Positions 45,149 to 54,821 are shown, counted from the stretch's first letter. The stretch: DNA of 60,000 nt from Adiantum capillus-veneris (GCA_014529385.2 CM043944.1:78573884-78633883); one strand, 5' to 3'. Notes: a model not told the origin generated them from the sequence alone. A program made the numbers and translations.

Positions 45149-45723
45149 TGTAAGATGCGGCGGAATGAATGTTTGAACTTTGCTCTAGATGAGTGTTCGC
45201 TTCAAAAACGCTAGTCCTGGGATCTTCTGGCGATGTTGGGTTGGATAAAAAACGCTAGAAGTTGGGGTTGATGGAAAACGCTAGGCTAGGGTAAACCTTG
45301 CTTGGAGGGGAAACCACCAAGGGGTTCTTGCTTGAGAAGTTGCCTGTTGAGCCTGGGCTCCTACTGCCTCTTCTACCCATTAGTGCTAGTCTAGGTTTGC
45401 TTATATACAAACTTACTCAATTTGCCCTACCTACTTTCCAACAAAAGTCACTTAAAAATAATAAGTGAAAAATGTCAAAAATAGGGAAAATAGGCCAAAT
45501 GCACTGGAAAATTCCCGTGAAGGATTCTGATGGGAATGCTTATGATCATGTTGTGTGCAACCAGAGGATATGCATCTACACTAAGTGACTGGGCATACAC
45601 GGTCTGCGAACAGACTCACAAAAGTGCCAGATCACTTCTAAATCTAGACTGACTGGACTGACTGAACCCTTGTCGTGCTGTAGCTTGTCCACGGACACAT
45701 AGGGTTGGATGTGTCACGTGACA
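45149..45723 (-). repeat. 5' LTR of element X
   Basis: Plus-strand TGTAAGATGC...CACGTGACA, 575 bp. It differs from the 3' LTR by scattered substitutions and a 9-base CTGACTGGA-type insertion. Its last 77 bases are included in the 133-bp tandem duplication. Confidence 0.93.
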
Positions 45724-45912
45724 ACCTGGCTGTGTGCACGTCTGTAAAGAGTTGACACACCTCTAATCCAGGCATCTGAGACTGACTGGACTGACTGAAC
45801 CCTTGTCGTGCTGTAGCTTGTCCACGGACACATAGGGTTGGATGTGTCACGTGACAACCTGGCTGTGTGCACGTCTGTAAAGAGCTGACACACCTCTAAT
45901 CCAGGCATCTGA
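45647..45912. repeat. 133-bp tandem duplication across the X/LINE-A junction
   Basis: Units 45647-45779 and 45780-45912 are nearly identical (one visible difference, AGAGTTG against AGAGCTG). Each contains the last part of the X LTR, the target duplication ACCTG and about 50 bp of LINE-A. It must post-date the X insertion. Confidence 0.92.
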
Positions 45913-47779
45913 GAAGCCCATCCTGCGAAGAGTGCCCTCCAAAAAGTCCCAGTCAACTCTATCGTAGGCCTTCTCAAAATTGAGAAGAAGAATCACCAAA
46001 TACTCCCCACGGAGGCGCGCGAGGGCAGATGCCTCCCAAAAAGTAAAGATGTTGTCAAGGATACTGCGCTTCTTGACAAAACCTGTCTGAGTACCATGTA
46101 TAATGCTCTCTAGAAGTGGCTGAATCCTCAAACTCAAAGCCTTGGCAAGAATTTTGTATGCTAAGTTAAGGACGGTGATGGGTCGCCATTGCCGAATCTC
46201 ATCCAAGGAACCACGCTCCTTGGGAATGAGGTAGATCAAACCCTCACTTATGCTGTCAGGCATCTCTCCTGTGTGTAAGATGTATTGAAAAGCGTTGCAA
46301 AGGTCTGAGCCAAGCAAGTCCCAGTACTCTAAGAAAAAACTGGGAGTCAAACCATCCTCACATGGACAGCTACCACGGGGAAGTGCTCTGAGGGCCACGT
46401 GGAGCTCCTCTAGCTGAAGAGGCAGCTCAAGCCTTTGACGCATCTCCTTAGTCACAGACTCACAAGACAAGGCATCTGTGCCTAAACCAGCTCTCTGCAT
46501 GCCTCCCGACGCTCCGACTGAGGCTTTGCTGACAACATGTCACGGTAAAAGTTAGTAGCAACTGCACGCATGTCCTCTGGCTCTGAAGCAACTGACCCGT
46601 CAAGCCTCCTCAACTGGCTGACACTAACATGCGCATGCCGGGGTCCCAAAGTCTCAAAGAACGCCCTCGTAACTCTGTCACTCACCTGGGTCCACTAAGA
46701 AGCTTGTCGATGGAAAGCAAACTCATGACGTCTCTCCTCTGTGCTGGCAAGCTCCTGGCAAGCTTGATGCAACTGCTCCTCCAACCAGGGACTGTCTGGG
46801 TGCTGCTCCTGTATCCTCAGCAGGGAAGCAACGCCTCGTCGAAGACGTTGCTCCTCTCTCGCTGCAGCCAGGCGGGCCGTAGACTCCTGAAGAAAGAAAC
46901 GGCTAAGCTGAGCAAGTCCAGAGGCCACTCTGTCAGCAGGAGAGTTCCGCGTGTCCAAGCCCTTTGTCCAAAGGGCCACCACTCGCTCTTTGAGCTCAGA
47001 GTCCAGCAAGATCCTCTCAGGGATGCGTAGCATCGTGCTGCCCCTCCTCTGTCTATCTGTCACTGGTGCATGGTTTGAAAGGGATGTCCCAGCTAGGATG
47101 CAAACTGACCCACCCCAGTTACAAATGCGGTCAAGCGATCTATCCTAGATAGATTCACTCCTCCAACTCTGCGATCATAACGGGAGAAAACCAGGCTGTC
47201 AGGGGGTCGTACAAAACGTGAGTGTTACCAAACATCAGAAACCCTCATAGTCATACAAAACCGCTCCCAGGCTGCCAGCTCAGCTCCGTGTACCGTGACA
47301 TGGCCACCTCCAATCCGATCAGAGGGGTCCTCCAACATGTTGAAGTCCCCCCCAACACACCACTGCTTTGCATGCGGCAAAGACTCCACAACCTGAGACC
47401 AGAACTCTGCCCGTGCACTTGCCACATTGGGCGCATAAATGTTCATGAAACCCATAAGGCAACCGTGAACCTGCATAGTAATCCAGTGAGCCCTGCCTGG
47501 CACAATAATCCCTCTGCCCACAATAGCTTGCTGCAAAGAATTGGCAATAGTCATGCATACCCCTCCCTGGATGCCTCCAGGTCCAAATTGACCAAAACGA
47601 CTCGTAGGGACCACACAAAATCTGACCACACCGTCTAATGCGGCTCTCACAAAGATGATGCTCCTGTAGCATAAGAATGTCAATCTCACCACCCACAAGA
47701 CATCTCTAAAGCTCCTGATGCAGCGACACTGAAACTGGGGCCCTCCTAATCCCTGCACATTCCATGAGATGATCCTCAT
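45780..47779 (-). pseudogene. LINE-A ORF2: endonuclease and RT first half
   Basis: Start at ATG 47777-47779: MRIISWNVQGLGGPQ, the typical L1-type apurinic endonuclease opening. Then IYAPNVASARAEFW and VGGDFNMLEDPSDRIGG (endonuclease catalytic core), RIDR (about 47127), and RT blocks APRGSCPCEDGLTPSFFLEYW-like (about 46390-46330), WRPITVLNLAYKILAKALSLRI, TGFVKKRSILDNIFTFWEA and LLNFEKAYDRVDWDFLEG (46500-45847). Frameshifts and stops occur near 47225, 47100, 46690 and 46490. X interrupts it after RRAHSQV. The SINE array lies 11 bp upstream of the start codon. Confidence 0.85.
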
Positions 47780-47790
47780 GGAGTCAGTGA

Positions 47791-48226
47791 GAAGAAGAAG
47801 AAGAAGAGAGTTTTAACGTCGTAGGAAACTATCCCAAGAGACCTTAAAGATCTAGCCGACGAGGAGTTGAACTCAAGACCTGTTATTCAAGAGGGAAATG
47901 GCATAACCAATCTACCACACTTGGGTGATAGAAAGGTTATACCATTTTCCTCTTTTTATTAGCGCGCACACACACCCACACACACACCCAAGAAGAAGAG
48001 AGTTTTAACGTCGTAGGAAACTATCCAAAGAGACCTTAAAGATCTAGCCGACGAGGAGTTGAACTCAAGACCTGTTATTCAAGAGGGAAATGGCATAACC
48101 AATCTACCACACTTGGGTGATAGAAAGGTTAGACCATTTTCCTCTTTTTATTAGCACACACACACACACACCCACACACACACCCGAGAAGAAGAGAGTT
48201 TTAACGTCGTAGGAAACTATCCCAAG
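47791..48226 (-). mobile_element. tRNA-derived SINE array: two full units and a truncated third
   Basis: Minus-strand units at about 47791-47990, 47991-48185 and 48186-48226, spaced 192 and 196 bp. The coding-strand unit reads CACCCAAGTGTGGTAGATTGG (A box TGGTAGATTGG), 34 bases on GTTCAACTC (B box, full match to GWTCRANNC), then AGATCTTTAAGGTCTCTTGG and TTTCCTACGACGTTAAAACTC, ending in a (CTT)n/CT tail; a CA/TG-rich run precedes each A box. The A-to-B spacing of 45 between box starts is that of a tRNA gene, so a tRNA-derived Pol III promoter is likely. Other copies: 10664, 18398, 18659 and 52493. Confidence 0.75.
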
Positions 48227-49225
48227 TGAGAGAAAATAGATGTTGCAACAGCAGCCAACCTCGCTATCTTTGAGGCCGGTTTGGATGGGGAGTAATCCAC
48301 ATCCGAACGACCTCTAGAGTGTCTTGCCCAGGCCCAAGCCGAGCGTGTAGCCTGAAGGGCTACATCCTCTGTCCAAGAATCCTCATGTACAAATACATAA
48401 CAAGGAGGGCTCTGAGTGTCAGCAAACAAATGCACCACAATGTGCGTGCAACCTGCTGCATCCGGAGGCGTCACGCTGAACTTGGCAAGAGGCCAAAGTG
48501 TCTGTATCAGATCTGTCACCCCTAAGTCCCCTGTGTGGTGTGAGAACTCAGTAGCGTGAATCAGGAGCCAGTCAAGAACTGTGCAGGGTCCACCCTATGG
48601 GATCCGTACCCCACAGCGAAAAGGAGAAAACCCATCGCGCTGTCCAAAGTCTCACTGCCTCTAGCTGCAAGAAAGAGGACGTGGACTCGAAAGCAAACCT
48701 CCTCCAAGTCAGGAGAAGAGTCACCCAGGAACCGTGTGAAGTTGTATTCGAAGAAGTCCCAGCGTCTGCGAATGTCAAAGCTAGTCAAACCTCTAGGGAC
48801 TCCTGCAAAAAGAGAAGTCTGCACCAAAAAAAGGGGCCTCAGATGGGGCTGTCCCTCTCGAGCCACACGGCTCGTAGCGAAAGCACTACCAAGAGATTGC
48901 CTCGCGGAAAACACATGTCCAGTCCCCTGCGTCTGAGGAGGAGTGGAGGGGGGGTCAGGAGACGAGGCTGTGGGCTCCACCAGGGAGAGAGAAGGGACGG
49001 GAGGTGGAGCGGCAACGTCTGAGGGGGAGGTGGAGGTGGAGAAATTGAAGTGGACGGAGCCTCCTCAAGCGGGTCCTGCTGAAGGGGGTCAAAATGGTTC
49101 CCAGTCGGAACCCACTGCTGCTGAGCTACAGAAGGTCGGCCACCAGGGGGAGCCGTGGGGCGAGTGCGCCCTTGTTGGCGGCAGCCAAGCACTTGCTGCC
49201 AACCGTCTGCTGTTTAATCACTAGT
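48227..49225 (-). pseudogene. Probable LINE-A ORF1 region
   Basis: Open frames at 48980-48561 and 48519-48217 on the same strand as, and just upstream of, LINE-A ORF2. The first is Pro-rich at its start (SSPDPPSTPPQTQG), then LTSFDIRRRWDFFEYNFTRF and ESTSSFLQLEA-like sequence; the second has LWPLAKFSVTPPDAAGC and HIVVHLFADTQSPPCYVF. I recognise no domain. Position suggests the RNA-binding ORF1 of the LINE. The region just upstream (49192-48980, minus) is Pro-rich low complexity. Confidence 0.45.
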
Positions 49226-49317
49226 CTCAGTCCAGGTACCAGCCTGTGCGTCCTGTGTACCTGGCTGCTTGGCATGCTGAGCCTTGGAGGAGTTTGTCTC
49301 GCGGCCACCAAAGTGGA

Positions 49318-49837
49318 AGGTCATTGGTGTCAAGTGAGTCTACAAGATGAAGTACAAATTAGATGGGTCTTTGGACAAGCACAAGGCACGCCTCGTTGCC
49401 AATAGCTTTTCTCAAAAACCAGGCATGGATTATGACGAGACCTGTGCATCTTTTGTAGGATGGCGACTATTCGGATAGTTTTTGCTCTAGCAGCCCATCA
49501 TCGATGGCCTGTATTTCAGATGGATGTGTAAAGTCGGCCTTTCTCAATGGCGACTTAGAGGAGGAAGTGTAGTGGAGCAACCTCTAAGATTCTCAGTTCT
49601 AAGTTCGAGCGACAAAGTTTATAGGTTGTGGAAGGTTCTTTATGGCCTGAAGCAAGCTCCTTGAGCGTGGTACCAAAAGATTGGTTTTTTCTTCCTATGA
49701 CATTCCTTTCATCGTTCTTCTCGAGTTCTAGATTTATATTATTTTAGAGAGAGAGGATTGATGACACTGGTTATCCTCTATGTGAATGATCTTGTGATTA
49801 TAGGTACCCATGATCCGCATATACATAGTACTATGGA
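49318..49837 (+). pseudogene. Copia relic C3, RT first half
   Basis: Conceptual VYKMKYKLDGSLDKHKARLV (about 49335), GMDYDET, FQMD, SAFLNGDLEEEV (about 49535), LWKVLYGLKQAP (about 49625) and LYVNDLVIIGTHDP (about 49775), where the catalytic YVDD has become YVND. Multiple stops. It belongs to a different copia family from E1/E2 and is interrupted at 49838 by a solo LTR. Confidence 0.8.
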
Positions 49838-51022
49838 TGAAGGTGCAACAGAAGTGAATGTTGTACTTTGCTCAAGATGAGTGCTCCGAACTGTGCTCAA
49901 GGGCTCCTTTTACTTATGGAAGGGAGAGCCTTCCGTTCCTTTAGTGAGAAAGTGCAATGGAGACAAACAATGTGGTGAACACTGTGAATGAAGGTGCATG
50001 AGACCGAGAGATAGAGAGAGAAGAATACGACACCAGAATGTTGTCAAACCCTCCTCCGAAGGCCCCACTCTCTATGGCGAGACCGGTCTACTATTGATTG
50101 CACAAATCTCTACAATGCTTTGGACTTGCCGACGATGTCGACGATGATGAGGACGACGACGAGACGGGCTGAAATCTGAAAATGCTAGTGGCTGAAATCT
50201 GCAAATCTTTATCTACTGAATTCTGACTCTATGTCGGTGACGACGATGATGCAATGACGACGCGTTGAAAATGCAGATGCTGAAATCTGCGTTTCCCGGG
50301 CTGAATCTGCAAACTACGCTGGGTCTGACCGTGCGGCGAGGATCTGCTGCGGGAAGGTGAGATTTGCGAATTCTGGGGGTTCTGCTGCGGTGTCTTGATG
50401 CTGAAAACTGAAAACGCTGGTGCTACTTCTGATTCCATCGCGATGAACTGCAAAACGCTAGGTTGCTTGCTGCTCCAAAAACGCTAGGGCTGAAAACTGT
50501 CCTGCTTGTGGAAATCTGCTAACGCTAGGGCTGCTCTGTGGTCTTGCTGTCGCCAGGCTACTGCAATGCAAAAACGTTGGCTGATCTTGGTGCAAAACGC
50601 TAGCTTGTTGCTGATGCAAAAACGCTAGGTCTGCTAGATGGGGGTCCTACTGAGAAGGTGCCTGTTGAACGCGAAGTTCCTGCTGCCTCTTCTGCAAGAA
50701 AGTGCTAGCGCTAGGGTTTCTTATATACTTGCCAAGTCAAATTGCCCTACCCAGTTCCCAACAAAAGTCACTTAAAAATAATAAGTGAAAAGTGTCAAAA
50801 ATAGGGAAAATAGGTCTATGCACTGTAAAAATGCTCCTGATGGAAATCTGATGATCATGTTGTGTGCAACCAGAGGATATGCATCTATTCTAATTGTCTG
50901 GACATGACGGTTTGCGAACAGACTCACAAAAGTGCCAGATCACTTCCTATTCCTAAGCTGACTGAACCCTTGTCATGAAGTAGCTTGTCCACGTACACAT
51001 TGGGTTACATGTGCAGGTGACA
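49838..51022 (-). repeat. Solo LTR of the X family
   Basis: 1185 bp, plus-strand TGAAGGTGC...GGTGACA, with perfect target duplication ATGGA (49833-49837 and 51023-51027). It is homologous to the Y LTR at both ends and in the middle; the X LTR is a shorter version. No internal region: LTR-LTR recombination product. Removing it rejoins copia RT as HSTM-ETLAKEFEMMDLG. Confidence 0.9.
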
Positions 51023-51916
51023 ATGGAGACCTTGGCAAAGGAGTTTGAGATGATGGATCTAGGCTTGCTTCTTTACTTTTTTGGACTTGAGGTATGGCAA
51101 ACAAAGGGGGGCCATGTTTCTCTCTCAGGAGCGCAATGTCTAAGAGTTGTGGAAGCATTTGGTATGGCCGAGTGCAAACCTGTCTCTTCTCGGATTAATC
51201 CCAACCAAAAGTTGTCACGGTATGACCCCTCATATGTAGCTGATGCTACCAAGTATTGAAAGCTGGCCGGTTCTCTTATTTGGTTGTCAACATCAGTTTC
51301 ATGGTGGGACTTCTGAGTTCATTTATGGAGAGACCCACCAAATCACATATGAAGCATTCTCTTTGAATCATACGGTGTTTGAAGCAGTCACAATCGTTGG
51401 GCATATGGTATGTTGTTGGAGGTACAAACATCAGGATTATTCTTTGAGGATAAAGTGATTCTCATTGGGGTGGTTATCTAGATGGACGATGTTTGATTAC
51501 AAGTTTCACCGTTTCACGTGATATAGGAGCGATTTCATGGAGCAGCAAGAAGCAACCTACAGTTGCCTTATCATTCACATAGGCTGAGTATCAGGCTGTT
51601 TGCAGTGCTATATATGAGTTGGCGTGGTTCCAAAGGTTGCCTTTGGATTGGTTTTCCATAGTAGACGATCGCAATTTACTTTGATAATGAGAGTTGTATA
51701 GCCATTGCAAGGAACCTAGTTTTCATGTCCGGACCAAGCATATGCCATTTAGAGATACACTATCATTTTGTTCGTGAGAAGACCACTATTCAACTTGAGT
51801 AGTGTTCTATGTCAGATACCATGTTGATATCTTCACAAAACCTCTACCACAAGCAACATTATCCCTTCATGCCAAGTCCTTTGGATTGATTCCCCATCTA
51901 GGAGATGAGAGGGGGT
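51023..51916 (+). pseudogene. Copia relic C3, RT end and RNase H
   Basis: Continues from 49837: FEMMDLGLLLYFFGLEVWQ, AECKPVSSRINPNQKLS, KLAGSLIWL, then AISWSSKKQPTVALSF (about 51530), AEYQAVCSAIYELAW, IAIARNLVF, DIFTKPLPQATLSLHA (about 51825-51875) and a purine run GAGAGGGGG at 51907-51915. Several frameshifts and stops. Confidence 0.8.
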
Positions 51917-52429
51917 TGAGTTACATCTTTTGTCCGGTGATGGGACCAATATCTCCCAAGAGCAATTTAGAGAGTGAGGGCTATTTTGTGGATGTGCTCA
52001 ACGGTATTTGAGGTAGACGCTCCTTTTCCGGCGGTACAAGCCATGTATGTGTCCACCCGGTAGGTTGGCATGAGGCAGGACCCCTGTTCCTAGCGTTCCC
52101 CAAGGTCAAAGTCTCTTATTTCTATAGTTTTCCAAGTGTCCGGCCGGGGACTGGATTTGGTCCTCTCGCCAGTTGGCAAGTTTATTGTCCTCTTAGATGA
52201 TGTGGCATTTTATCTCGGCGCCCCCCATTAATGTGGGTCGTCGGGTATGAGATGTGAGTGAGGCAGATATGTGGGGTCCCTATAAGGACCCTTGCCCCCC
52301 CTTGTATCATTCATTCAATCATTTGCCGATTACTAGCGTTCTGAGACTTGACGTTTTCTCTTTCCACCTCTCTCGAGCACTTCTCTTATTGCAAGGTTTC
52401 TCCTCTCTCTATCATTTTGCTATTGGCAA

Positions 52430-52432
<3 letters not shown>

Positions 52433-52492
<60 letters not shown>
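52433..52492. repeat. (CT)n microsatellite
   Basis: About 30 CT units, directly before the SINE fragment at 52493. Confidence 0.95.
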
Positions 52493-52496
<4 letters not shown>

Positions 52497-52602
52497 CAGA
52501 TCTTGAGTTCAACTCTCCTCGTCGGATAGATCTTTAAGGTCTCTTGGGATAGTTTCCTATGATGTTAAAACTCTCTTCTTCTTCTTCTCTCTCTGTCTCT
52601 CA
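52493..52602 (+). mobile_element. SINE fragment, plus strand
   Basis: ATAACAGATCTTGAGTTCAAC to CTCTTCTTCTTCTTCTCTCT: the B-box half and 3' body of the SINE at 47791, ending in a (CTT)/(CT) tail. The A-box half is missing. It sits inside the C3 LTR. Confidence 0.75.
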
Positions 52603-52909
52603 CTTTGCAATCTGACTTCCCTCTATGTAGCGTCCTCTGTAGGTGCTTTGTGTGTAGAGCTTGCATGTGTGTGCTGCCTAGCATAGTTACAGGGAATGGC
52701 CAGTTTCAAGTCTCGGTTCCCTTTTCCATTCTAACTTCCCGTTCCGAATCCCTGTGGCGTGTTTTAGACAGTAGGTTTGCTCGCAATTGTAGACTTGATC
52801 GCTATCCAATTCACCTTTTCCATTGCACCTTTCTCTTCTTCTCCTCTCTCTCTCTCTCTCTCTCTACACTGTGCTCCCGTGTCACCACACCTTCTGTTGC
52901 ACTCTGGCA

Positions 52910-53599
52910 TGGTATCAAAGCCTCGGGTCGTCTACGCCAATCTTGCGATAGGGAGTGTGTGAAGGGCGGATTGGGGGGCGTTTCTTCAGCCAGCAGGAAG
53001 GCGACTGGTGGCAGCGTTTTCATTAAGGAGACCACCTCCGGGTCTGTGTTATTGCATTTGCGGGGGGGGGGTGACGGTTGTTTGCGTTGGGAAGCTGCTT
53101 GCAGCCTTGAAGCCGGTTTGTATCTATCTATGGAGGGTCCCTTTGCGACCTTGGAGTCCCTAGACCATGGCACCGATGAAGGAAGTTGCAGAGAGTTCTC
53201 ATGATGTGGACGACACAGTCGGTGTGCTTGTTGCAGTGCTGGATTGGACTTTTCATATTCCTTCTTTTCTCTTGGATGGAGGCTCCAGATCTTGGTCTTG
53301 TTGTGTACCTAGGATATGAGAGGGGGTGTTGGAGTTTTGGAGGTGATCTCTTGGGTGCTCTGTCTAGACTAGTGAGAGGGATTCTTTGTGGCTGTGCTTG
53401 GTCTTGTGAGGCTTTTCTGAAGTCTAGGCATGGTTGGGGACTTTCTAGTTTAGCATTTGTGGGCATTTTTTGCGGGCGCCCTATTTTTATGCAATGACTT
53501 CATAATCTGCAGATTAATGGGTCATGGGGTATTTGGCTGGGTCGGGCATTTCATTAGCACCCAGGGCCCCGCGGGGGGGGGGGGGCGGGGGGGGGGTGG
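52910..53599 (+). other. Primer site and leader-like sequence, then poly-G tract
   Basis: The primer site at 52910-52921 is followed by untranslated-leader-like sequence. Around 53313-53330, CTAGGATATGAGAGGGGGTG resembles the C3 polypurine tract (CTAGGAGATGAGAGGGGGTT at about 51898), so a 3' end may lie there. About 53572-53597 is nearly pure G. No gene is supported. Confidence 0.4.
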
Positions 53600-54216
53600 C
53601 ATTAAGGTAGATTGTGCTAGTCTTTTAGTCTCTCTTGCATAGTTTTCCATATGTCAATCGGACTCGGACGGGTACAGAAGTAAGAAATAAGAATCGATCA
53701 GACCCCTTGAGGATTCCATACGGCACACTAAACAGAGTAAACATATAATACTCAAAACAATACAAAGGAGCATAAAACCATAGAATACAGTGAAACACCA
53801 TAGAAACTTTAGAATTTAGCTCAACCCAGGTCAGTCATCATAGTACATAAGAATGATCATCATAACTGAGTCTCATAGTATATAGTGGTTGTTCTTAATT
53901 ACTGGGTAAGTCTGAAAAACCCAACCATACGTCATCAGACTCGGTGGAGTCCAGTAGTTTGGTTCCTTGGCTCTCTCTATATATCTATATATTGCAATAA
54001 GTATAAATGAGCATTCACCAAGTAGAAGGAACAATGTTGTGAAAGGTCATACAAGATCTTTGCATGCAGTTTGACTACAACGGATGATAATCACCCAAAA
54101 GTAATGCCTTTGTTTAAATTTCTAATAAAGGTTCTAGAAAAACCTACATTTATTTGCACACTTTACCCTGTAGATGGAGGAGAGCTTAATTTAGCTTTTT
54201 GTACTAAATGTGACAG
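53600..54216 (+). other. Right end of PIGV intron 1
   Basis: AT-rich intronic sequence without a recognised element. It ends TTTAGCTTTTTGTACTAAATGTGACAG, with a T-rich stretch and a TACTAAAT motif before the acceptor. Confidence 0.6.
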
Positions 54217-54322
54217 CATTATCTGGATTGATACCGTTCGTTGGCTATAGGGCCACTCTTTTTGTATCAGCCTTTCTTCTCAACATTAGTGTGTTTGTAT
54301 TGTCTGCACTATTCTTATACAA
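54217..54322 (+). CDS. PIGV: PIGV exon 2
   Basis: 106 nt. Acceptor GTGACAG|CATTATC, donor AA|GTAAGC. It joins exon 1 (phase 1) to give Ala at the junction, then LSGLIPFVGYRATLFVSAFL and LNISVFVLSALFLYK: a luminal loop and hydrophobic membrane segment in the expected place after the FAFLP motif. It ends in phase 2 and joins exon 3 to complete Lys. Confidence 0.85.
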
Positions 54323-54463
54323 GTAAGCAGTTTTCTTCTTGGGCTTCTTAGTAACATCTAAAATTTAAATACAAGGCTTGAAGGTGAAGCAAATAATTTC
54401 CTTTTGCATGGCAATGCAGAATCTACTCTTGTCTAACCTTTCTAATTGTAAATTGTTTCACAG

Positions 54464-54556
54464 GGTTTCCTTCATAGTATTGAAAGATGAAAGGATGGCT
54501 TATCAGTCAACAGCTCTTTTTTGTCTTAACCCAGCATCTATTTTCTATGCATCAAT
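54464..54556 (+). CDS. PIGV: PIGV exon 3
   Basis: 93 nt. Acceptor TTTCACAG|GGTTTCC, donor AT|GTAAGC, intron 2 only 141 bp. Encodes VSFIVLKDERMAYQSTALF then CLNPASIFYAS, the strongly conserved NPASIFYxSxYSES block begun here and finished in exon 4. No stops. Confidence 0.92.
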
Positions 54557-54628
54557 GTAAGCTAACAAGGATTGTGTTCAATGGTTAAGTAATTTGATGA
54601 AGGCTGACTTGGTGCCATTATGATCCAG

Positions 54629-54821
54629 ATACTCAGAGAGCCTTTTTTCGATTCTTACTTTTGCTGGGTTGCTGGAACTTCAGTGTGGTTCTCAATGGAG
54701 GTCTGCATGTCTATTTGCCATCTCTGGTGGTGTGAGGTCCAACGGTGTAGTGCATGGAGGCTTCTTTCTCTTCCATGCCATACAAGAATCTTTCAAGGCT
54801 TTTTGTCAAAGGCGCTTGAAG
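54629..54821 (+). CDS. PIGV: PIGV exon 4
   Basis: 193 nt. Acceptor GATCCAG|ATACTC after a 72-bp intron; probable donor AAG|GTCTGT. Encodes YSESLFSILTFAGLLELQ (family YSES motif), WRSACLFAISGGVRSNGVV (family SGxxRSNGxxxxG motif, a luminal/membrane hallmark) and GGFFLFHAIQESFKAFCQ. Reading frame intact, ends in phase 0. Later exons are not in the window; the downstream 5 kb is LINE and X-family DNA, so intron 4 exceeds 5.1 kb or the gene is cut there. Confidence 0.9.

Larger units (their letters stand above)
41164..45723 (-). mobile_element. Non-autonomous LTR element X (gag-protease-ORF-X)
   Basis: A 4560-bp minus-strand element with LTRs of 566 bp (41164-41729) and 575 bp (45149-45723), an initiator-Met primer site, a polypurine tract, and perfect target duplication ACCTG (41159-41163 and 45724-45728). 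The internal region encodes gag with a Glu/Arg-rich coiled coil, zinc knuckle and protease start, then an unfamiliar His/Asp-rich ORF and a chromodomain-like tail. No reverse transcriptase, RNase H or integrase is detectable, so mobility would depend on another element. Relatives: solo LTR 49838-51022 and element Y from 57434. Confidence 0.9.
51917..52909 (+). repeat. LTR of copia C3 family, bounded by polypurine tract and primer site
   Basis: Starts TGAGTTAC right after the C3 polypurine tract and ends CTCTGGCA right before TGGTATCAAAGC (52910-52921), an initiator-Met-type primer site. It contains a CT microsatellite and a SINE copy. CCCTATAAGGACCC at about 52277 is a TATA-like site. The limits rest on the flanking signals, not on a second LTR copy. 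Confidence 0.6.
18295..54216 (+). other. PIGV: PIGV intron 1, 35.9 kb, filled with retrotransposons
   Basis: Inferred from the split PIGV reading frame: donor GTATAT at 18295, acceptor TGTGACAG ending at 54216. The joined protein has no missing family segment between exon 1 and exon 2, so no further exon is expected inside. Its contents are the SINE, copia, gypsy, LINE and X-family entries below. No gene-like host ORF on either strand could be supported inside it. Confidence 0.8.

Noticed and set aside
47791-48226. True tRNA genes at the A/B-box repeats
   Set aside because: Boxes and spacing fit, but no cloverleaf acceptor or anticodon stem can be formed by eye, and the units end in CT tails, as SINEs do.
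48556-49224. Plus-strand ORFs opposite the LINE-A ORF1 region
   Set aside because: Their composition is the mirror of the Pro-rich minus-strand frames, and no domain is visible; the minus strand agrees with LINE-A ORF2.
52254-52496. ORF of Ser-Leu repeats over the CT tract
   Set aside because: It is a translation of the microsatellite; the same applies to Arg-Glu repeat ORFs at 38500-38685 and 55914-56111.
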